Shown: positions 24,501-35,800 of the stretch, piece after piece
How positions within the stretch are numbered: the first letter of the stretch is position 1
How the letters are laid out: every line of letters begins with the position of its first letter
Assembly: GCF_000485595.1 (NCBI RefSeq)
Contig: NW_014578329.1
Coordinates: 1 to 46,697, forward strand
Source: Priapulus caudatus
Lineage: Eukaryota > Priapulida > Priapulimorpha > Priapulimorphida > Priapulidae
Length of the DNA stretch: 46,697 nucleotides
Direction: 5' to 3'
Notes under the pieces: generated by a model
The model's input: only the letters and a program-made list of their open reading frames with translations
Databases searched by the model: none
Told to the model about the DNA's origin: nothing
Program-made: the position numbers and the translations under genes

Positions 24501-26815
24501 CATATATAACACTATTTATCATACTGATCATCCATTCCAAAGAAGTCTTCACTGTCTGTTTTAGGCTTGAGGATTTCAGATAAGGAAATATGGACCTATC
24601 TAGAAAAAAATGCTTAAATTCTAAGATTCACAATAAAGTGCATTCACTTACGATTTTCTGCTCTCTTACGTGCCTCTTCTCCACACGTCTTTCTTCCTTC
24701 AGCCTCTCTTTTTCCTAAACAAGCACACAGATATAAAGCTAGACGGGTAACAACATGCAGGCCTATCGTATATCACCACACAGTTTACTTGCGAGAAGAA
24801 TATCAAGTTAATATGTCATGTTCTCACACATGCATTCCAATTTACATAACATCCTCATACCAAGCAAAGCAAATTTTTTTGCCAAAATAAATAGTCATAC
24901 CTCTTGCTTTTTTCTTGCTTCCAGCGCTCGTACTAACATCATGTGCTGCCTTCTTCTCTCCCGTTCCTAAAATCAAAAATAATGTTATCAAAACCATGCT
25001 AACCATGGGTATCCAAAAACTATCATGATAGTTCCAATGTTGTTTTGGCTTGACTTGATTGGTCTCCTCTTCGTGTCTGCTTTCTTCATGCAAAACATAT
25101 AACGTTTCATACAAATTTCTCATGGTCAGGTGAAGATTGGCATTCCCTATTGCTTAATGAAGCCTATTCATACCACTCGATCTTCCAAGATCATTGCTTT
25201 TGACCTGTACCACCTTCAAATGATGCACTCGAGTTTAGCTTCTTCGTTTTTGTCATTCCATTTTGATAAACTCTTTCTTCCTCATTGGGTAATCGCAAAA
25301 TTCAAGCTTTTTCTACTGTGATTCGACAGTGTTGATCTGGTTATATGATCAACTATAACTCTCTCCGTCTTTAATAAAGTTCATTGGACTCATATTTACG
25401 AAGTAGGAGATAAACCGTAGATGATATAACCTAGCACAGATTACCCACCAGGCGGCAATTCTGTGGGATACATGGAAATAAGGATAGTAGAGAATGAGCT
25501 TTACCATGATACAGATTTAGATCAAAGGCACATGCAGGGAATGGGTTTTTGCCAGCTTTATTCCACCACAAGATGATATAAACATCTACCAATTAAAGAA
25601 CAACATGTGTGTCGTGATAGAATGCATTGTTTTTTGGTCAGAAAACGAGGAAACAATGAACTCACTAAATACACTTCCTAGGAAAGGAAATGAAAGTGTC
25701 AATGACACTGTAGCTCACCACAAAAAATGACACAAATGAGTGAGTGAGTGAGAAGAAGTCAGTTTTATCAGAGTAACCATCGACGTACATTATAGAAATG
25801 AAGAGTATATATGGGAGAACCCTCATTATATACTCTTGATAATTATGTGTAATTTTTCATGTGAAAATAATAAATAATATTATATATAAATTATAAATAA
25901 TTTATAAACCAAAATGAATCACAATTTGTGACGGTAGATGGCGCTATGCCCGCTTTGATGTTTCTTAGCATAAATCATTATATCAAATAATAATAATATA
26001 ATAATAATAGTATAAATCATAATATGTTCATAGCAGGAATTTTGCATTAAAGATATTGTCAATGAAATCTTGTAAAACGAACCAGACGAGTGTGACACCA
26101 CAGACTGTTTGTTATCTGCGTGTCTATATGATATGCTATAATTGCCACACCCTACCTAATTTGCATAATTTTATAATAATAGGCCTTATTCATTCACATA
26201 CCAAAAATGAGCAAAATCCGTTGAACCTGAACTGACTGATGGCAATTCCCATTTTTGCCAAAAAATTGCCGTGGCTCGAAAGTACGTCGACTGGCGTGCT
26301 CCAAAATAGAACGTTTAATATGGGAGCATAGCAGTAACAACTATACCCAATTTCAAACATGTGGGTCAAACGATTCCTGAGTTATCGTTGACCATAGCCA
26401 AATGTTGACGGACGGACGGACGTACGACGGACGACGACCCATGGCAATAGCTCAGCTTGACGATGTCAAGGTGAGCTAAAAACAGGGGAAGAGTCCTGTA
26501 TAGAAAAGCAAACATTTTGCTGCACTTTAGCTGGAAAAGGCAAGACAGGTTACAAGGAGACTGGGAGGAGAATGTAGGCAGGGTATCGTGTAGAGCAGGC
26601 CATCATCATGGACTAACATACCAGACTGAACATGATGAGCATATGTCGTCTCCGTTCTCGCTCCTAGCAGCAATGAAAGCAGCACGATGCACACAGCTTA
26701 ACACTGCTGTGCTGCATTACCGAGTGCTCATAGCACAAGGAAATCCCCCACTAACCCTGCCCACCAACACACACACACAGACTCACATGACAGTGGTACT
26801 ATAAATATATATATA

Positions 26816-26868
<53 letters not shown>

Positions 26869-29800
26869 CTTATGTAACAAAAAGCATCGGTGAATAATAA
26901 AGCTATAATTAGTCATATAAAGCTCATGATCACTACTTTCTAAAGCTAATTGCCGAGGATGAGGGTGGATAAATTATCTCTAAATGTTAATGAAAGGCTA
27001 TGATGAAAATCTTCTTAGAAATGTTTACTGACAATGCACTCACCTGATGCTTTAGAAGTACGGCTTGCTGCCTCTTCATCTCTCGCTCCTGCAGATACAA
27101 CACAGAGGGAGAAACCCCAGTTGACACATCAGTTGACATACGTCCTGACATGAGAGGCTGTGTTATTTAACACACTTTGCTCGTATAGTGATTAGCATAT
27201 ATCGAAATGATTAATTATTCTCATCGTGACATCGTGATATTTCCCATGACACCATCCAACACGATGGAACACTGTCATGACTAGATGCCAACATTCGAAC
27301 ACCATACAAATGCCGCCTCAAGCAGACCTAGCTCAGCAGTAATTATATATCCACTGGACGAAGATCTGGCGAACAATTAGAAGCAGATCACAGAATCTCG
27401 GCACGAAGAGGTGCGTTGCTAAACAGATAGAACATGTGCCAATACAGATGCTGGAATCTCCGTGTGCACACCAACAACACGAATTCTGTTCATGCACATT
27501 ATAACGACGAATTATTTTTATTGCCTCACAGACAGATTTCAGCGTGGCTTGCTCCTAAACGCATTCATTTTTATTAATAATGCTTCATTGGTATACAGCT
27601 GGATTACTGCTACTACAGCTATTAACGATTGCGTAAAGGCAACAACGTAATTGATAAAACTCCGAGTCGTTAAGTTAGGCAGCTTGTCGTCCTGGTTAAA
27701 CTGAGGACCTTTCAATCGGACCACGCAACTGGTATTAAAGGAGATTTCACTAACCACACACAATCACTACTTCGAGAAAAGGGCACATAATTCATCCACT
27801 ACGTACACAACCAACTGCTGCTATACAATGACGTTTCATTCACCAGGCTCCACCGCTGCACTTTACCAGCTGCATGTTTTCAGTCCTGAATGTTTTGACG
27901 GCGTGATGAAATGAATTGAATGAATGTTTGTTCAAGTGTAACTACTCGTGTATTCATAGCTAGTTTACATCGGACCCTACCAGTACTGTAATGCAGCCTT
28001 TCATACTGGAGTGAAATTAAAGGTGCACACGCATGCACACACACCTACGCACACACGCACGCAAGCGCACAGACGCACGCAAGTGCACACAGCAGCTGCC
28101 CCAGTTGGAACAGGGTAGCAACCAGCAGCAGCAGCGTTTTACAGACAGTGTGCATGGCAACATGCAGTGAACACGTATAAAATCCCACGTGTGCGAATCA
28201 CGGACACCAAGATCGCGCAAACCATCGCGACTAACATGCATTGGTCAGTTGGCTTGACCTCAGACCAGCAGCCATGGTGCTGCGAACGATCCTGAGGGGT
28301 GAGAGCAGAGAGGAAGAGAGGACAGTGGTTGGTACCGACCTGTGCTTTGCGCATGGCGTCCTGCAGTCTCTCCCGCTGGATGTTCTCTTGTCTGCGTTTC
28401 CTTGCCTACACATGCAAACATCAGGGTTGGCACAACCAGAAGCTCATGCAATGTAACTCCCATGCATACTTAGAAGGGAGGAGGGGCACTGCTCTGCCAA
28501 CGATTTGACCAAGTTCCACTGTTTCAAACAATGTTCACTTGTTCAGCTGATTAACGTTAGTTTCTGGCGAGGAAATATCCTATTACTGCAGTTATTTAGT
28601 ACTGTTATTTAGTACAGCAAGAACAATATTTAGCACTGAATCAATTATTGTGAATGCTCGCTTACAGTGGAAATAAGTGGGCCGCCCTCCCATTGATAAA
28701 ACGGGAAACAATAAATTGATAAAGTTTACTGCTATAAAACTATTCAAAAGATTTGAAATACTTCCCAGGCCAGTGAAATGAGCAAAAACACCATATCATA
28801 TTCTCTGTACAACATTCAAATCAGTTATAGTTAAATAGACTGCTGAAAATAGCAAGCTATCTAAAACAATTTGAAGTACATGCATTCTATCACAATTCTT
28901 GTGAGTAGATGAACTAGTAATAGACTACTCAAATGCCCACACTCATATATACCACTCTCTCGCAAGATACAGCCAAACAACGGTAACAAAACGGAGCAGC
29001 AATCAACCATGCTGCCAGGACTTAGTTTGGACTGAGAAACGAGATTATGTTTCCATGTAAAGGTTGTCACCCATGCAACCCTCACAGCATTTAGACAGTG
29101 GTAAGCATATGAGGGTTTAACAGGAGATTCGAGCAGACATCTGGGTGGAGGGCAAGTGGTTGGACGGACGGAGCTTTGTTAACGTGATGTCAAATCCATG
29201 CACCTAGCCTTACCTAGTCTTCCTGTCACTTGCTCTCCTTATGGACAATATCAAGATCCTGCACTCAAAATCCTATGCAACATGCTTTTAACATTCTACA
29301 TCTCCACCTTCTCCTTCTCCTCCTCTTCCTCCTCCTGCCCATTCTCCTCTTGGACCGCCTTCACCAATTACACTGGCTATCAACACACATGCCTGATCAC
29401 ATGTATAATCCAAATAACTCCTGTAGATATTCAGATTCTATCCCTCGCCCATTCTGCCCCTATCCTATACTAGCCTGTCCTTCTCTCCCAGCTTGCTCTC
29501 ACGCGCAGGGAATGGCGCGTGTCACTCATGCACTCACCTCGATCAACTGCTGGGCTCGGTATTCCTTCTCTAGACGCAGCTGCTCGGCTCGGTAGAATTT
29601 CTCCTGCTGCCGCTGCAGACGCACATGCTCCTTCTGCCTCTTCTTCTCCTCCTCTGTGCAAACAAGCGTGAGGCAGTAGCAGCATTACGAGAGGTGTCAC
29701 CTCCAAGAAGACATTTACCAGACAGCGAAGGAGGGATGTCATGAGACGTGTCACCTCTAGTGAGACATTTACCAGACAGCGAAGGAGGGATGTCATGAGA

Positions 29801-32800
29801 TGTGTCACCTCCAGAAAGACATTTACCAGACAGCGAAGGAGGAATGTTATGAGATGTGTCACCTCTAGTGAGACATTTACCAGACAGCAAAGGAGGGATG
29901 TCATGAGATGTGTCACATACAGTGAGACATTTACCAGACAGCAAAGGAGGAATGTTACCGAACATTTCATTGCAAAGGGTGCCTAGTAAATATGGCATTC
30001 ACATTAGATTGATTCCATGAGCTTGGTTTTTTTCGAATGAGGTTAATGTGTTATAAATTAGAAAGCGTAGAACAATAGCTAGAGATGCTAAGAGTAAGCA
30101 GTTGTGCATGGTGAGGGATAAGCATAGTGGAATACCTCTCATGCGCTTTGCTTCCTGCGCTGCCTCCAGGAGGCGCTGCTGTGCCATGTGCTTGCTCTGC
30201 CTCATTGCCTCTGCCTTGCGCATCATTTCTGCCCAAGAAACAAACTCGATGTTAGATATTTTGCAAGAGTGTCCATCCCGAACTCAGGTAATACAATGCC
30301 ATTATTGAGAACATAGGAAAAGCCATCATAATAAAAAGGCCCCTCACGTGATACATAACAAAACAACACATCAAAACAAAAATGAAAGCCCGAAACTGAA
30401 GCGCTAGCATGGGGCCCTTTCACTCACTGCCACGGGCACCTTGTTTCTGTCCAATAGCACCACCCTTCCAGTTCATCTTGCGATGGCCACCACCGCGTGC
30501 TCCAACACCATTGCCAATGGTCTTCTTCTTCATCTTGCGTGCACGGAATTCGTCAATGCGAGCTCTGATCTCCTCCTCAGTCAACACCAAGAATCCCTGC
30601 ACACACAGTGAGACAATCTTAGTCTCACAATAACAGCATTACCTAATACAGGAAGGAACTCTTCTTCATCCTCCTACCTCCAACATAACACCTTCCTACC
30701 CCTCCCACCTCCAACATTACAACTCCCTACCCCCCATCCCTCCTCCAACATAACACCTCCCCACCCCTCCCATTGTGACCGGCACCGCGCGTGATGCCGT
30801 GAGCTCACCTGACCGTCGGCTTGGGGGTCCAGGAACTCTCCGATGTTCATCTTGGTGCTGAAGCTGAAGTTGTCGCGGCTGATGTCGGCAATGCGGTGCT
30901 TCTCCAGGTAGCGCTGCACCTCCGGGTACGTCCGCATCTTCTTACCACACGGTGCAAAGTACAGCACGTCGCCACGCACTCCACACATGCTCAGCGCGCG
31001 GATCTTAGTCTGCCGCCGCCAGCCGCGCTCGAGAGGTGTGCGCAGCTCTCGCTCGTCGCGTATCACCCTTCTACGCTTCGTCGCGGCCGCCGCTGCCGAG
31101 TCACTGCTGTCCTCGTGGTGGCGCTTTGTCGTCGTGCCCGCCGTCTCACTGCTGCTGCGCACGGAGAGAGAGATATGCCGTTATAGAGGGTGCATCGCGG
31201 CGCCACCTACCTGCATTGTTATCCCTACACTACGTAAGTCTACTATGGTGCCTCGTGGCGCCACCTACCTCTGTTTTTACCACTACACTAGGTAAGCGCA
31301 TCGTGCTACCTCGTGGCGCCACCTACCTCAGCACGCTGACGTGTGACATGCTGTCGTCTGCACTCTCCTCGCTCGTCTGTGAGAGCTGCCAGACGCGTTG
31401 CTGCTGCTGCAGCATGCGCTGCGCTGCCATCTGCTGCTGCTTACGCGCCGCCGCGATGGCGCGACTCGACGACGTGATTCGACCCCGGCCGCGACCTCTA
31501 CCGACCCCGTCCTGCGACGTCTGTGAGAACGAGACGAGAGCAGACGACTCGTGAAGAAAAGCTCATGCAGACACGTACGTAACGGTAAACCACTTACAAA
31601 CCCTACATGGAATAAGGCTTCTCACAATGTGTTGATTTTAGTCCCAATTTATCATTTGAGCAGAAATGTATGCCTTGTTTTTAGAACATGTGCACATTTT
31701 ACCTACAGTTCCTCTAGAAACATGCATGGATAAATGACATCTATTGAGTCATGATATAAAACATACTGATATTACTTCTAGCAGCTACTGGTTTTCACAG
31801 TTATTGATATACATTGACTTTTCATACAGTGTTTAAGAGTGAGACAGCAGTGAAAAGAAAGCCAAGGTAAGAGTAATTGTGGTGGAGGTAGGTACCTTTG
31901 TGCTGCGACCACCGCGAGCCCTGGGTTTAAGAAGGGAGAGCTGCTGCTGCTGCTGCTGCTGCGGATGAGGATGAGGATGACTGCTGAGCTCCTTCTCTCG
32001 CTGTGCAGCCATCTTACGTGCGAGCTTTAGCTGTTGCTGCTGCTGCTTCAGTTGAGCTTCCAACAGCTCCTTCATAAAAACACGGAAACACCGAAGCCAT
32101 GTAAGTGTCACGCAGCCATATAACACATCCTTATTATCACCGCGACCCCCACTGCCTCTCGCCTCACCATTATGCCCTACTGCACTCACTCATACCATCG
32201 AATAGTGATTGTTACTAACCACTACGACTCCACATTCACTACCTACTTCTAGTCCACAGCGAGAAAGACTCGTTCACAGTTTATGTTTTTATTCAAAAGA
32301 TGAAAACTCATAAAGGATTTTCCACAAAAAAATGTGAGTAAGTTGTCGTCATGTTGTACCAGCTCCCCAAACTGCCTGTAAAGGTTTCTATTACAGTCAC
32401 TAGATGGCAGCAGATGATGCATACCTTTAGCTCTTCCTGCCGAGCCTGATGTTCCTCTGGGGTCATAGTCTGAGGGTCGTACTTTGGTTTTGCGATCACA
32501 GCGGGTGGCTTAAGTAACGAAACCGCATTTGCACCTGTGAAACGTGCAAAACAGTTGCAGTTAGGTTTATGATCCAACCAATGACGAGCATGGGAATTTT
32601 GAAATAACTCCCAATTGAGATACTAGGATTCAGAATTACAGTCCAACCCGAGTTCGTGGGAGTTCGTATAGAATGGAAACCTGTCAATGAAGGACACTTT
32701 GGGAGTTTGCCTTAGGCGGCTGTTACATACAGGTTTGACTTCATGTAAATCTTTTGCAACATTCTCAATAGCAACTTTTTCTGTAGTAAATTACGTAATT

Positions 32801-35800
32801 TAAGTGGCCATTACGGGTATTTTCCTTCCTGCATTCAGGTGATTATGTGAACATAAGCAGGAAACTACAACATACAAAGGGAGATTGCATCTCAGTATAA
32901 ACCAACTCTCGCAGTTACGTCTTTACTGTGATTATATTTCGACAGTGCATGTGGATGTCTGGTATTCTTGTTTTGGCATATAGATTCATGACTGCTGCAC
33001 AGCAATGGCATATACAAACTCCCTAACCGGTGAGATTTACTCTGAAACAAAGCTCACTCGCCTCCAATACCAACAAACACAACCCTCCATAACAACATCA
33101 ACCATCAATATGACCAGCACAACCAATGACCACATCTACTGACCCCTCCCCGCATCCCCCACCCACCCACCAACCACATCTAGTGTTGCCCTCTACCTGC
33201 ATACAGCTTCTTTAGTTTCTCAGTGGAGTGTATGGCAGGCGTTTCCGGCTCGCGGCTCGACTTCATTGACAGGTCGATGGCCGTCTCATTGCTAACTGCA
33301 CATGCTGCCTGGGTCAGCAGACTACATGCCGAGATCGGAGGCACCGAGACGAAGGATGGTGGCTGGGAAGGTGACGGCGACAACTGAAACGGCAAGCAAG
33401 CACGTATTGGACAATTCCAACCTCAGTGCTGACAGTGGGCAAAAAATATCAGTGGGACGTCAGTGGGACATCAACCGTTGACGTCAACTAACCATCAACT
33501 CGGGGTCAAAATTTTCTGACATCAACCGTTGACATCGTATTGACATCACACATTGACGTTGTATTGACATCAACCGTTGCTGTCATATTGACATCAACCA
33601 TTGACATTCAAATACCAAAATTTAACAAAATCGAATGAATTTGCTCAAAAGTAGGTCGACTGGTGTGCTCCAAAATAGGACGTTTAAACCTCTCCCATAG
33701 GAGTAACAACTGCATGCAATTTGAAACATGTGGGTCAAACGGTTCTTGAGTTATCATTGACCGGAGTCAAATGTTGACGCACGGACGGACGGACGACACC
33801 CCATGGCAATAGCTCATCTTGACGATGTCAAGGCGAGCTAAAAACGACCAATATACGATGTCGACTCGAGGTGCTGTTGCCCACGGCGACATGTTATTCT
33901 CCATGAAATCTTTAAAGTCGACTTGTTTGTCCGAGCGATAGATAACTACATTCCTTCGGATACTGCTGTTAGGGCGGTCAAGCCTGACCAATTTACGTTT
34001 TTCACATATAAACATTAAAATTTCGTTTCATCACTTCATTGTCAAGCATTGTTTTTATAGCATCTTATCACTACAATGATTGGCTAGAGATGCCTATCAA
34101 TCATGCAAGATGGGTCAGATAGGTTCATTGCTGCTGGGGTGTACACGCAAATTCATGAATGGATCAGATATATCGTAATCACGCAAACATTCAACATGGT
34201 TGATCCCAGCTAATCTATGCAACCTGATAAAGCAATTTGATTTTGGCAGGAATCACTGAGTCAGACATAACTTGAGAAATACTGCAAATGGTTGGCAAAT
34301 TAGATGAAAGCTCAACTGAAGGCACGGCAGAAGGAGCTGCTTGCCCAGGAGAGGAGGCTGAAGCAGGAAAAGAGGAAGTCGATGGAGAAGAAGCTTCTCA
34401 CTCACGAGCACCGATAAATATGACCATCACTCGTCCATTACAGCAAGTCAGTTGTAATAGACGTGGCATGGCTAAAGGGTTTGCTCATTGGTCCTTTAGT
34501 TTCGCGGTGAAAAAAAAATGTTAGAATTGCGATTGTTAAATCGGTTTTACACATAGCATGACTTTAATTAGAGCCCAAGGGTGCACTCCCATGCCCATTA
34601 GTATAGGAAAATTTGCTATACCCTGCATGTGGTGTTCGGGGTCTCTCTGGGTATGCATTGGGGGGTTTAGACAATGCGTGCGATGGTGGGAAAGGGGGTC
34701 TGTTTTGACACTGTGACGGGGGTCTGTTTTTGGCCCTGTGAGGGGGTCTGCTTGCCCGTGAGGGGGGTCTGTATGGCCCTGTGAGGATGGGGGTATGTTT
34801 GGCCCTGCATTTGGGGGGAGAGCGATGGTCTGTCACAACCTGTGTGGAGGAAGGTCCATGAGACCCTGCATGCAAGGGAGGACCCGAGGTAGGAGGAGGT
34901 CCGTGAGGTCCTCACCTCGTCAGGATGCTTGTGCTCGTGAGTGAGAAGCTTCTTCTCCATCGACTTCCTCTGTTCCTGCTTCAGCTTCCTCTCCTGGGCA
35001 AGCAGCTCCTTCTGCCGTGCCTTCAGTTGAGCTTTTACCTGAATGCAGCAACGAATCCAAACATCAGCCACGATCATTCACAGCAAACGACAGAGATTAC
35101 CTTCAGACACCATATTTACAGATCATGTTTACAGATCATGTTTACAGATCATTTACACAGATTTCCTTCACAGATCATCTTCACAGATCATCTTCACACA
35201 ACTGCAACCCTGATTGTAGGCTGATAAGACGGCATATGATCATGAATGATACGAAGGGGCACACCGATTCGATTCGAGTTTGTGGACGTGGGGAATAGGG
35301 AGACGACACAGGGTGTGGCAGATGGGGGAGGGAGACAGGGGGCATGGCAGTGGGGAGAGGGGAGCCAGATGTGGGGTGTGGCAGCAGGGAGAGTGGCAGG
35401 AAGACATGGGGGTGTGGCAGCATGGAGAGGGGGAGGGGAACATGGTAGTGTGGCAGCAGGGAGAGAGGGGGAGGGGAACATGGAGGTGTGGCAGCAGGGA
35501 GAGGAGGAGGTGAACATGGCGGTGTGGCAGCAGGGAGAGAGGGGGAGGGGAACATGGCGGTGTGGCAGCAGGGTGAGGGGGGAGGGGAACATGGCGGTGT
35601 GGCAGCAGGAAGAGAGGGGGAGGGGAACATGGCGGTGTGGCAGCAGGGAGAGGGGGAGGGGAAAATAAATGGAGGTGTGGCAGCAGGGAGAGGGAGAGAG
35701 GAAAATGGCGGTGTGGCAGCAGGAAGAGGGGGAAGGGAACATGGCGGTGTGGTCAGCAAGGGAGAAGTAAGGGGAGGGAGACATGGAGGTGTGGCATGCA

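Noticed and set aside
29470..29998. Open frames of 142-166 codons across the 54-bp repeats
   Set aside because: The unit length is a multiple of three, so openness is expected. The true exon 14 frame is the third frame, ending at 29538, and the repeats lie in the intron.
34288..34524. Forward open frame over the inverted exon copy as a gene
   Set aside because: Its coding look comes from the copied exon sequence read in a different frame. It has no splice signals or domain.
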